From assembly GCA_963807235.1 (NCBI GenBank), contig CAWEBF010000012.1, forward strand, positions 168,250 through 232,249: 64,000 bases of DNA. The letters are read 5' to 3'. The position numbers and the translations under genes were made by a program. This DNA comes from CAWEBF01 sp963807235 (GTDB lineage: Bacteria; Acidobacteriota; Vicinamibacteria; Vicinamibacterales; UBA2999). Under the pieces are notes generated by a model that did no database searches, was not told the DNA's origin, and saw only the letters and a program-made list of their open reading frames with translations. Positions 1 through 8,300 of the stretch are shown one piece after another; within the stretch, counting starts at the first letter, position 1; each line of letters opens with the position of its first letter.

Positions 1-203
1 GTCAGCTTGAACGGATCGGGCGTGGCCCGGCTCCACCCGTCCAGAATCTTTTCAGTGGGCGCCCGGTAGAACGTGTAATTGATCTCGACGGTCGGAAAGC
101 GCGCGGCGTAATACGGCAGCATCTTTGCCGCGGGCAGATCGGCGGGATAGAACGTACCCTTCCATTCGGGGTAGTTGTAGCCCGACGTGCCGACCCAAAT
201 CAT
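1..203 (-). CDS. DUF72 (YecE-like) protein, N-terminal fragment
   Basis: The first 67 residues of a protein cut by the left window edge. It opens MIWVGTSGYNYPEWKG and continues through FYPADLP and VEINYTFYR. This matches the start of the DUF72/YecE family, a TIM-barrel-like fold of unknown reaction: a G-T-S-G-Y/W motif after the first strand, then an E-x-N-x-T/S-F-Y motif. The ATG is at 201-203 on the minus strand. It is divergent from the SCO gene 18 bp away, so the two promoters must share a very small space. Family assignment is confident; function is not known. Confidence 0.8.
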   Translation of the reverse strand, partial: MIWVGTSGYNYPEWKGTFYPADLPAAKMLPYYAARFPTVEINYTFYRAPTEKILDGWSRATPDPFKL

Positions 204-221
204 CTGCTAGAGTTAAACATA

Positions 222-1073
222 ATGAGGCGCGTGGGGGCGATCCTGCTCGTGCTGGGCGCGATCGGGGCATGCCGGCAGGCGCCGCCGGTCCGGCAGTTCG
301 CGCTCGTCGGCCAGGTGGTGGCCGTCACGCCCGAGCGGAACGAGATCACCATCAAGCACGAAGACATCCCGAACTTCATGCCGGGCATGACGATGCCCTT
401 CAAGGTTCGGGACGCGGCGGTCATCCGCGATCGCGTGCCGGGTGACCTCGTCACCGCCACGCTGGTCGTGGGAGAAGTCGAAGCCTACCTGTCGACGCTC
501 AACAAGACCGGCTTCGCCGAAGTGACCGAACCGCCGCCCGCGCCGGTAGCGGAGGGCGTGAAGCCGGGGGACACGGTGGCCGACGCGGCGTTCCTGGATC
601 AGGACGGCACCGCGCGGCGTCTGGCGGACTGGCGTGGCCACCGGGTGGCGTTGACCTTTAGCTACACGCGCTGTCCCCTGCCCGAGTTCTGTCCGCTGAT
701 GGATCGCCACTTCGTCGCGGTGCAGCGCGCGATGGCCCAGGCGGCGTCGTTCGCCGACGTCCGGCTGCTGACGATCACCATGGACCCTGCTTTCGACACA
801 CCGGCCGTGCTGAAGGCCCACGCCTCCCGGCTCAAGGCCGATCCGGCCGTCTGGTCGTTCCTGACGCCGCGCGAGGACGGCGCGGCCGCGTTCTTCGAGC
901 AGTTCGGCCTCCTGGTCGAACGCGACGGCAGCGGCGGCGCCGACATCACGCACAACCTCCGGACCGTGGTCCTCGATGCCAACGGCCGCGTGGCCGCCAT
1001 CCGCACGGGCAACGACTGGACGCCCGCACAGCTCATTGCCGACATCCGCGCGACGCCCGCTCCCGAAAGCTGA
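222..1073 (+). CDS. SCO1/SenC family lipoprotein with N-terminal CusF-like copper domain
   Basis: A 283-residue predicted lipoprotein with the lipid-attached Cys at position 17. Residues about 25-105 resemble the copper-binding CusF/YdhC-type domain (FMPGMTMPF near residue 51). Residues about 115-280 form the thioredoxin-like SCO domain, which in its family delivers copper or acts as a thiol oxidoreductase for the CuA site of cytochrome oxidase. The copper-ligand cysteines are C151 and C157 with five residues between them, where classical SCO1 has CxxxC. The conserved distal His is H244 (ITHNLRT). No oxidase genes adjoin it. The fusion suggests periplasmic copper handling in respiration. Confidence 0.88.
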   Translation: MRRVGAILLVLGAIGACRQAPPVRQFALVGQVVAVTPERNEITIKHEDIPNFMPGMTMPFKVRDAAVIRDRVPGDLVTATLVVGEVEAYLSTLNKTGFAEVTEPPPAPVAEGVKPGDTVADAAFLDQDGTARRLADWRGHRVALTFSYTRCPLPEFCPLMDRHFVAVQRAMAQAASFADVRLLTITMDPAFDTPAVLKAHASRLKADPAVWSFLTPREDGAAAFFEQFGLLVERDGSGGADITHNLRTVVLDANGRVAAIRTGNDWTPAQLIADIRATPAPES

Positions 1074-1119
1074 TCGCATCACGCCGCCCGAGCTGGCACT
1101 CACCCGCGCCGAGCGTGCC

Positions 1120-1746
1120 GTGGTGGACCGGCTGCGAACGCCGGCCGCGGTGCAGCAGTGGCTGAACAACCTGCCCTATAACGCGGAAAAGGGCGGCGAG
1201 ACACTGCGCGGCTTTCGGGGCGTCGTGCGCACCGGAACGGCCCATTGTCTCGAAGCCGCCATCTCGGCGGCGGTGATCATGGAGCAGCACGGCTATCCGC
1301 CGCTGGTCCTCAGCTTCGAGTCGGCAGACCTGCTCGACCACGTGATCTTCGTGTATCGCGCGGCCACCGGCTGGGGCTCAGTGGCGCGATCCCGCGATCC
1401 GGGCCTGCACGGGCGCAAGCCCCTCTTTGCCACGCCCCGCGCGCTGGCTCTCAGCTACGCCGAAGGCTACGTGGACTACACCGGCCGCGTGAAGGCCTAC
1501 GCCGTGGTGGACCTGCGGGTGCTGGGCAACTACGAGTGGCGGCTTGCGCCGGGAAACGTCTGGAAAGTGGAGCGCCTGCTCCTCGACTGGCCGCACCGGC
1601 GCATCGCCTCGTCCAACCAGCGAACGGCCGCGATGCGGCGCCGCTACGTCGCCTTTCGCACAGCACACGGCTACAAGCCGTGGCGCTACTACAAGGGCCG
1701 CGAGCGCTGGGCGCCGCTGCCGCCCGAGTTTCGCTACAAGGGCTAA
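1120..1746 (+). CDS. conserved hypothetical protein, possible transglutaminase-like Cys-His fold
   Basis: I do not recognise a named family. The protein has a segment GTAHCLEAAISAA followed by LLDHVIFVYR, so a buried Cys at a helix start and a His on a strand are arranged as in transglutaminase/papain-like folds. Later it is rich in Arg, Trp and Tyr (WPHRR, WRYYKGRERW). No signal peptide. The start is uncertain. The reading frame is open back into the SCO gene and homologous-looking sequence seems to begin near 1078, but the only conventional start not deeply overlapping that gene is GTG at 1120. The catalytic suggestion is inference. Confidence 0.6.
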   Translation: MVDRLRTPAAVQQWLNNLPYNAEKGGETLRGFRGVVRTGTAHCLEAAISAAVIMEQHGYPPLVLSFESADLLDHVIFVYRAATGWGSVARSRDPGLHGRKPLFATPRALALSYAEGYVDYTGRVKAYAVVDLRVLGNYEWRLAPGNVWKVERLLLDWPHRRIASSNQRTAAMRRRYVAFRTAHGYKPWRYYKGRERWAPLPPEFRYKG

Positions 1747-1785
1747 TCCACGAACCCCGGCGGAGCCGCTGTCGTAACCTACGGT

Positions 1786-2067
1786 ATGGATTTCTGGGAC
1801 GTCCACGGGCTGCTGTTCCTGATCGCCGCGACGTTCATCCCGAGGCTGACGATGCTGTTCGCCGTGGGGGTGCCGTTCGGCCTGCTCCACTGGCTCGGAT
1901 GGCTGTTCGCGCCGCACCTGACCGTCGCGGTGTTGGCCACGATGTATTACTGGGATACCAATCCGATCCTGTGCATCGTCGCGTGGTTCGTGGCCTTTGG
2001 CGGCACCGCCGGCGAGGGCAAGTGCGTGACCACCGTGTCCCGGAAGCGGCGGCGGCGGGTGGCTTGA
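1786..2067 (+). CDS. small membrane protein, conserved hypothetical
   Basis: A 93-residue protein with two hydrophobic stretches (about residues 8-40 and 45-72) and a strongly basic tail (KRRRRR). The aromatic-rich segments LHWLGWLF and YYWDTNP look like conserved features of a small inner-membrane family of unknown function. Start ATG at 1786. It sits between the Cys-His protein and a metallophosphoesterase on the same strand, with gaps of 39 and 21 bp, so co-transcription is likely. No function is proposed. Confidence 0.65.
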   Translation: MDFWDVHGLLFLIAATFIPRLTMLFAVGVPFGLLHWLGWLFAPHLTVAVLATMYYWDTNPILCIVAWFVAFGGTAGEGKCVTTVSRKRRRRVA

Positions 2068-2088
2068 CACACCTCGGATAATCGCGCC

Positions 2089-2838
2089 ATGCGCGCGGCC
2101 GCCATCTACGACATCCACGGCAACCTGCCGGCCCTCGAGGCGGTGCTTGAGCAGATCGCCCGAGAACACGTGGACCGCATCGTCGTCGGGGGCGACGTGG
2201 TCTGCGGGCCGATGACCGCCGAGGTCATGGAGCGGCTGCTCCAGATGAAGACGCCAATCGACTTCATCAAAGGGAACGCGGAGGACTCGGTGCTCACGGA
2301 GATGGCGGGCGCGGATCATCCGGTGCCGTTTCCGGAACCGATTCGCGCAGTCATCCGCTGGGAGGCGAGTCAGCTTGCGCGATTCAGGAGCCTGATGGCC
2401 GGTTGGCCGATGACGCTCCGCCACGCCATCGACGGCCTCGGCGACGTGCTGTTCTGTCATGCCACGCCGCGCGACTTGAACGAGATCGTCCTGCCATCCA
2501 CGCCCGAGTCGGCGCTGGTGCCGATTTTCGAGGCGGCCCACGCCGACGTGGTCGTGTGCGGTCACACGCACATGCCGTTCGACCGCATGATCGGCCGCGT
2601 GCGGGTGGTCAACGCCGGCAGCGTCGGCATGCCGTTCGCCGCGCCCGGCGCGTACTACGTGCTGCTGGGCCCGGGGGTCGAACCGCGCCACCTGCTATAC
2701 GATCTTCCTGGCGCCGCCGCGCGCGTGAGCGCCACGGCGTATCCCCAGGCGCAGGAATTCGCCGACAAGTACATCCTCGACCCGCCCTCCACGGCATCCA
2801 TGACCGCCGTGTTCGAGAAATTCGCGATCGGCGCCTGA
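2089..2838 (+). CDS. metallophosphoesterase family protein (YfcE/MJ0936-like)
   Basis: A 249-residue calcineurin-like phosphoesterase. The metal-binding motifs appear in order: D8-I-H10 at the N-terminus, GGDVVCGP near residue 40, GNAED near 66, CHATPRD near 125 and GHTHMPF near 160. These ligate two divalent metals in the family, which hydrolyses phosphodiesters or phosphomonoesters in the cytoplasm. No signal peptide. Length fits the YfcE/MJ0936 type. The substrate cannot be read from the sequence. Confidence 0.88.
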   Translation: MRAAAIYDIHGNLPALEAVLEQIAREHVDRIVVGGDVVCGPMTAEVMERLLQMKTPIDFIKGNAEDSVLTEMAGADHPVPFPEPIRAVIRWEASQLARFRSLMAGWPMTLRHAIDGLGDVLFCHATPRDLNEIVLPSTPESALVPIFEAAHADVVVCGHTHMPFDRMIGRVRVVNAGSVGMPFAAPGAYYVLLGPGVEPRHLLYDLPGAAARVSATAYPQAQEFADKYILDPPSTASMTAVFEKFAIGA

Positions 2839-2839
2839 G

Positions 2840-2870
2840 GGCTTCTGGCTTCCGGCTTCCGGGTTCGGGC
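2840..2870. repeat. heptamer tract, GGCTTCN type
   Basis: Four tandem 7-bp units (GGCTTCT, GGCTTCC, GGCTTCC, GGGTTCG) directly after the metallophosphoesterase stop codon. One of a set of intergenic period-7 tracts in this window. Confidence 0.85.
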
Positions 2871-2929
2871 CGATAGCCCGTGCGTAACCCGGAAGCTCAG
2901 GCGAACGTCGCTCAACATGGAGCTCTTAC

Positions 2930-2960
2930 GACTAACGACCAACGACCAACGACTAACGAG
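2930..2960. repeat. heptamer tract, GACYAAC type
   Basis: Four tandem 7-bp units (GACTAAC, GACCAAC, GACCAAC, GACTAAC) ending immediately before the stop codon of the convergent zinc-ribbon gene. Same period as the tract 60 bp upstream but an unrelated heptamer. Confidence 0.87.
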
Positions 2961-3263
2961 CTAGTCCAGGTCGAAGTCTCGTGTCGGCTTGGTGACCGGC
3001 TCCTGGCCCGCCTGCTTCAGCGCTTCCTCGAAGCGCTTGGACAGGGCGTCGGGGCGCGTGCGCTCGTTCTGAAACGATTCCTCGAAGAGCGCCTCCCTTC
3101 GCGCCGCCTGGGCTGCCAGGATGCGCTGCGCGTCCGACAGTTCGGGCTTGTCGCCACGCTCCGGCTCCTTGTGCGACACGATGCGGCGGAGGTTCAAATC
3201 GACCACCATCGTCGTGCCGCAGCACGGGCAGGTGAGGTCGAGCTCGCTCTTCAGGTTCGCCAT
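2961..3263 (-). CDS. small zinc-ribbon hypothetical protein
   Basis: A 100-residue acidic/basic protein starting MANLKSELDLTCPCC. The N-terminus carries one CxxC pair (CPCCGTTM) typical of half a zinc ribbon; the remainder is charged and helical (AAQAARREALFEESF). The frame is open further upstream, but the ATG at 3261-3263 directly before the conserved ribbon is the natural start. That start codon shares two bases with the ATG of the divergent gene (CATG at 3261-3264). Function unknown; nucleic-acid or protein binding is a guess. Confidence 0.65.
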   Translation of the reverse strand: MANLKSELDLTCPCCGTTMVVDLNLRRIVSHKEPERGDKPELSDAQRILAAQAARREALFEESFQNERTRPDALSKRFEEALKQAGQEPVTKPTRDFDLD

Positions 3264-4011
3264 GCCGCAGTATAGTGCTGTCTTGGCCGACCCGTCCTCG
3301 CACACGCTGCGCGTCGCCACCTACAACATCCACCGGTGCCGCGGACTGGACGGCCGCACGAGTCCCGAACGGATTGCGGACGTCATCGCCTCGGTGGAGC
3401 CCGACATCGTGGCGCTGCAGGAGGTGATCGGCGCCGGTCCGACTTCATCCGGCCACGCCGAGGAACTCGGCGCGCAGCTCGGCATGGGCTGGGTGATGGC
3501 GCCCACGCGGCATCTGCGGGGACGCCTGTTCGGCAACGCCGTCCTCAGCCGCTTGCCCATCCGGCAGCACGTGCAGTACGACCTCTCGTGGAAGACGTGC
3601 GAGCCGCGGTGCGTCCAGCGCGTGGACATCGAGGTGGGCGACGACACCCTGCACCTGTACAACGTGCATCTGGGTACCGCGTTCCTGGAGCGCCGCCATC
3701 AAGCCGAGCGGCTGGGAGCGATCGTCCACGACAAGCGCGTGGGCAATCCCAAAATCGTCCTGGGCGACTTCAACGAGTGGATGCGCGGCCTGACCAGCCA
3801 GATTCTCAGCGCGCGGCTGCAGAGCGTGGACCTGCGGCAGCATCTCCGGCGAAGACGCACCTACCCGGGCGTCTTCCCGTTTCTGCACCTGGACCACATC
3901 TATTACGAGGGAACCGTCGAGGTAAGGAAGGTGGAGTTGCCACGGACGCGACGCTCGCTGATTGCGTCCGACCACCTGCCGCTCGTGGCCGAGCTACAGG
4001 TGACGTTTTAG
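3262..4011 (+). CDS. endonuclease/exonuclease/phosphatase family protein
   Basis: About 249 residues with the EEP fold motifs in order: LRVATYNIHRC near the start, DIVALQEV (metal-binding Glu), LYNVHLGT, VLGDFNEW, LDHIYYEG, and the terminal SDHLPLVAEL catalytic His-Asp pair. In the family these coordinate Mg2+ for phosphodiester or phosphoester hydrolysis of nucleic acids, lipids or small molecules. ATG at 3262 is used here; TTG at 3283 is an alternative that would avoid start-codon overlap with the divergent zinc-ribbon gene. No signal peptide. Confidence 0.85.
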   Translation: MPQYSAVLADPSSHTLRVATYNIHRCRGLDGRTSPERIADVIASVEPDIVALQEVIGAGPTSSGHAEELGAQLGMGWVMAPTRHLRGRLFGNAVLSRLPIRQHVQYDLSWKTCEPRCVQRVDIEVGDDTLHLYNVHLGTAFLERRHQAERLGAIVHDKRVGNPKIVLGDFNEWMRGLTSQILSARLQSVDLRQHLRRRRTYPGVFPFLHLDHIYYEGTVEVRKVELPRTRRSLIASDHLPLVAELQVTF

Positions 4012-4026
4012 CCGGCTTCTTGAAGC

Positions 4027-4254
4027 CTAGCCTTCTTCTTCGCCGAAGCCTTCTTCGCCGAACGGCAGGAAACGCGTCGGGGGACGAAGCGCCTCCCGGT
4101 AGTCGTACAGCGGCAGACCACTGACGTGAAGTGAAATCACGCAACCGGGCGCCTTGTTGTCCAGCACGACCGTAACAGGGCTGCCTTCGACGCCCTCGCG
4201 AAACGCGATACGGCATCCGCACGCCAGGCGCCCGTGCGTGAATCCTTTCAACAT
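4027..4254 (-). CDS. conserved hypothetical small protein
   Basis: A 75-residue protein starting MLKGFTHGRLACGC and ending in an acidic Glu/Gly tail (GEEGFGEEEG). It contains a CxC motif, GSPVTVVLDNKAPGC and SLHVSGLPLYD. It looks like a compact beta-rich domain conserved in Acidobacteriota, with no recognised function. It lies 33 bp downstream of the thioredoxin gene on the same strand and is convergent with the phosphatase-fold gene. The short hairpin GGCTTC-TT-GAAGCC at 4014-4027 lies between the two ends. Confidence 0.62.
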   Translation of the reverse strand: MLKGFTHGRLACGCRIAFREGVEGSPVTVVLDNKAPGCVISLHVSGLPLYDYREALRPPTRFLPFGEEGFGEEEG

Positions 4255-4287
4255 GTCCGCATCATACTATATCGGCGCGGCGCCGGC

Positions 4288-4959
4288 TCACAGGAGTGAC
4301 TTGATTTCGCGCTCGAACTGGGACTTGCTGGCGATGCCGGAGTGCTTTTTCGCGATGCGGCCTTCGCGGTCGATGATGACCGACACGGGGATGCCGTACA
4401 GCGGGCCGAACGCCTCCTGCACGTCCTCGCGCCCGTTGCCGACGAGCAGCGGGTAGTTGATCTTGTACTCCTCGGCGTAGGGGCGCATCTTCTCCACGGG
4501 GTCGTCCACCGAGAAGCCGAGCACCACCAAATCGTCGCCGTACTGCTCCTGCAACTCCACGAGCGACGGGATCTCAGCCTTGCACGGACCGCACCACGTG
4601 GCCCAGAAATTCAGGAGGATGACCTTTCCCTTGAAGGAGGCCAGCTTCACGTCCACGCCGTTCATGTCCTTCAACGTGAAGTGCAGCGGGGCGGCCTTGC
4701 CGGTGGCGGTGGCGTCGTCGGGATCGCCGGGATACTCCGCGCTGTCGCCTTCATCGACGTGGGTGTCCCCCAGGCCGGGGGCCATCCAGATCAGCGCGAG
4801 GGCCAGCGCCACGGCGCCCATCGCGAGCCAGGCGGCGCGCCGCGACAGACGCGGCTCTACAACGTCGTCCCGCGCGTCGCCCTGCCCCGCTTCGCCGCTC
4901 AGATCGTTCGTCGGGGGGACGCGCGGACGCTCGTCGTAGCCGGGGCCGTCCTGTTCCAT
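4288..4959 (-). CDS. membrane-anchored TlpA/ResA-like thioredoxin
   Basis: A 223-residue protein with a cytoplasmic acidic N-terminus, one transmembrane segment (about 43-60) and a periplasmic AhpC-TSA/Redoxin domain (about 88-222). The active site is W122-C123-G-P-C126 and a cis-Pro lies in GIPVSVIID. TlpA/ResA proteins reduce periplasmic disulfides, for example during cytochrome c maturation. ATG at 4957-4959. A two-hairpin repeat element begins 14 bp upstream and may form its 5' leader. Likely co-transcribed with the 75-residue gene downstream. Confidence 0.88.
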   Translation of the reverse strand: MEQDGPGYDERPRVPPTNDLSGEAGQGDARDDVVEPRLSRRAAWLAMGAVALALALIWMAPGLGDTHVDEGDSAEYPGDPDDATATGKAAPLHFTLKDMNGVDVKLASFKGKVILLNFWATWCGPCKAEIPSLVELQEQYGDDLVVLGFSVDDPVEKMRPYAEEYKINYPLLVGNGREDVQEAFGPLYGIPVSVIIDREGRIAKKHSGIASKSQFEREIKSLL

Positions 4960-4972
4960 GACTCCAGTATAG

Positions 4973-5050
4973 GCTAGCGAAGCTTCGCCGCCGGCGATCG
5001 AGGCTCCGCTTCGCTAGCGCAGTGTCTTTTTGGCTCAGCACTTCGTGCGG
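4973..5050 (-). repeat. two-hairpin intergenic element, copy A
   Basis: A perfect 11-bp inverted repeat, GCTAGCGAAGC (4973-4983) with its complement at 5008-5018, has a 24-nt loop. It is joined by CAGTGTCTTTTTGGC to a second small hairpin GCAC-TTC-GTGC. It lies just upstream of the thioredoxin gene. Copy B at 26210 keeps the layout, with paired base changes in the stem. The rest of this 380-bp gap (5051-5238) shows nothing I can identify. Confidence 0.7.
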
Positions 5051-5238
5051 GCGGAGAAAGGGACCGTCGCGCGGAGAGGACACTGGCCCCCCGCCGACTC
5101 TCAAAAGCCCCGACGACCCCCGCAGAATGGGCGCGACCTCGCGGTACGTCCTTTGCTCGACAGTGCCGTGGTGCGCGCGTTGCGGGTGTCGCGCGTCGGC
5201 AGTAAGATCGCCAGCCAGGGCGTCATGCGTGTGGACGC

Positions 5239-5330
5239 CATGTAAGGCATCAGGCAGGGCGGCCCTGCCATGTAAGGCATCAGGCAGGGCGGCCCTGCCA
5301 TGTAAGGCAATTAGGCAGGGCAGCCCCTGC
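5239..5330 (+). repeat. 30-bp direct repeat, three copies
   Basis: Two identical 30-bp units (5239-5268, 5269-5298) and a third degenerate 32-bp unit (5299-5330). Each begins CATGTAAGGCA and the first two end in the hairpin GCAGGG-CGG-CCCTGC. Each unit carries ATG directly followed by TAA. The array stops right before the ribosome binding site AAGGAG (5331-5336) of the gene at 5344, so it would be part of that gene's leader. Confidence 0.85.
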
Positions 5331-5343
5331 AAGGAGACGTCCC

Positions 5344-8300
5344 ATGAGGAACCGCACCTGGTGCGGGGCCCTGCTCTCGGCCGCGGCCCTGGCGGCCGTC
5401 GTCTCGGCAACCCCGGTCGCGGCGCAAACGCCCTATATCCCGTACTTCGGGAAGAACCAGGTCCGCTACGACAACTTCCAGTGGATGACGTACGAGACGG
5501 AGCACTTCGTCATCTACTTCTACCCCGAGATTCGGCCCCATCTCGAACGGATGGCCGGCTACGCTGAAAGCGCTTATCAGGCCATCAGCTCCGACCTGAA
5601 GCACGACCTCGCCGAGAAGGTTCCGCTCATCCTGTTTCAGACCTCGAGCGAGTTCCAGCAGCAGAACGTGATTCCTGGCGCAGCGCAGGAAGGCGTCGGC
5701 GCGTTCGCCGAGCCGATCCGCAAACGCATCGTGATGCCGATGGACGAGCCGCCGGACCTGCTCTACCGGCTGATGGTCCACGAGCTGACGCACCAGTTCG
5801 AGTTCGACATCATCCCCACCTCGCTGATGCGGCGCAACGTGCCGCTGTGGGTCAACGAAGGCCTGTCGGACTACATGACCGGCATCTGGCGTCCGACCGA
5901 CCTGATGATGGTGCGCGACGCCGCCATCGCCGACAACGTGCCGAAGATGTCGGAGATGGACGACTACGGCAACTTCGGCAGCCCGCGCATGGTCTACAAC
6001 CTGGGCCACGCGGTGTTCGAGTTCATCGAGTCGCGGTGGGGCAAGGAAGGCTTGCGGCAGTACCTGTTCGCGCTGCGCAAGTCGGTCATCGGCGGCGGTG
6101 AGAACGCGTACCAGGAAGCGTTCAAGATCGAGCCGGAGGAGTTCGACCAGCAGTTCGACAAGTACCTGAAGGATCGGTTCAAGCCGTTCCGCGACAAGGA
6201 ACGCCCCGCCGATTACGGCCGCAATCTGGCGCCGAACCCCGAGAAGACGTCGTTCAGCAACGCGCTGACAGCCGAACCGGCGCCGTCGGGTGATCTGCTC
6301 GCCATCGTGACGGGCAACCGCAACGACGGCGAAGCCGACATCGTGCTGGTGTCGGCCAAGGACGGCAGCATCATCCGCAACCTGACCAAGGGCTTCGACC
6401 AGAAGTACGGCTTCGAGTTCATCGTCACTCCCGGCGGCCGCTGGAACACGGTGCCGTGGCTGTCGTGGGCCCAGGGCGACCAGCTGGCCTATTTCGTCCG
6501 CACCGAGAAGTCGCGCACGCTCATCCTGCAGAACGTGCTCACCCGCGACATCGAGGAGCGCTACGAGATGCGCACGCTCGATGAGCCCGAATCGCCCGAC
6601 GTGTCGCCGGACGGCAAGAAGGTGGTGTTTTCGGCGCTGGAAGGCGGCACGGGCGACATTTTCGTGATCGACCTCACCACGCGCGAGATCACCAACCTCA
6701 CCAAGGACGCGTTCTCCGACGCCGGGCCGACGTGGTCGCCCGACGGGCGGTTCATCGTCTACATGGCGCGGATCAGCGGCAACGAGAAGCTGTTCCGGCT
6801 GGACATCGACTCGGGCCGCAAGACGCAGCTGACCTTCGGCACGCACGACGACGCGGCGGCGCAGTTCCTCGACGCCGACACGCTGGTCTTTCCGTCCACG
6901 GCCACCAATCCCAGCCAGCCGGTCGACCCCGACGTGGCGCGCAACGGCAACATTTACAACATCTGGACGCTGAGCCTGAAGACCGGCGAGCTGCGCCAGT
7001 TCACCGACACGATCGGCGGCAACACGTCCGCGGTCGTGATGCCCCGCGGACCGCAGGGCTCGCAGCTGGCCTTCATCGGCTACTACAAGGGGAATTACGA
7101 GCTGCATGCGCTCGAGCGCCGCGACCCGATCATCACCGCCGCGTCGTCTGACTTCGGCTCGCCCGGAGGCATCATCGACTTCCAGGCGCCGCTGGCCCAC
7201 ACGCTGATGGCCGACAAGATCAAGCGCAAGGGCAAGTTCGAGAAGATGTTCGTGGACGGCCGGCCGCCCGTGGCCGTCGGCGTGACGAGCGGCGGCGACC
7301 TGTTCGGCGGCACGGCGGTGACCTTCAGCGACGTGCTGGGCGACCAGCAGTTCAACATGTTCGCGGCGTCGGTGTCACAGTACCGGACGTTCTCGCTGTC
7401 GTATCTGAACCTCGAGCGCCGCTTCAACTACGCGCTCCAGGGCTACTCCCAGACCCAGTTCTTCTACGGGCAGCTGGAAGGCGTGTTCTACGATCCGTCG
7501 TTCTCGGGCATCATCGACCGGGATTTCGCCGTCGCCACGCGCACCATGCGCGGCGGGACCGCGTTCGGCATCTGGCCCATCAGCCGCTACCGGCGCGTGG
7601 AAGTGTTCGGCGGCCTGATGCAGTACAACGAGAGCTTCAACGACCCCGGCCTCGAGGCCGAGTCCGAGCGCTTTCAGGACGAGAACTTCGGCCAGTCGAT
7701 CTTCCGCAACGGCACCTTCGTGCCCTTCGGCGTCACCTTCGTGCAGGAGACGACGGTCTTCCGCGAGTTCGGACCACTGTCCGGCAATACGGTGCGGGTG
7801 TCGTACGAGAACGCCCCGAAGATCGGCAACACCCTGCAGCGCCAGACGATCGACACCGATGCACGGTTCTACCAGCGCATCGGCGGGTCGGGCCTGCTGG
7901 CGCTGCGAGCGAAGGTCTTCAAGAGCTGGGGCGAGGCCCCCGACTTCCTGTATTTCGGCGGCAACTCGGAGATGCGGGGTTACGACTACCTGTCGTTCCT
8001 GGGCAGCGAGTCGGCCTTCTTCAACGCGGAACTGCGCTTCCCGCTGATCCACGCCATGCTGACGCCCCTGGGTGTCATGGGCGGCATCCGCGGCGTGTTC
8101 TTCGCCAACATGGGCGGGGGCAGCTTCGAGGGTCAGCCGTTCCAGTGGTGGACCAACAAGACCGAGCTCTACACGCCAATCATCGGCTTCCGGCAGACGA
8201 GCCTGATCACGCAGGAACCGATCTACGGGCCGCCGACGCCAGTCAGCGGTCTAAGGCTGGTGGACGCGCGCGCCTCCTACGGCGTCGGTCTCGAGACCTT

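Noticed and set aside
5239..5330. CRISPR-like direct repeat
   Set aside because: Units are contiguous without spacers, and no cas gene is nearby.
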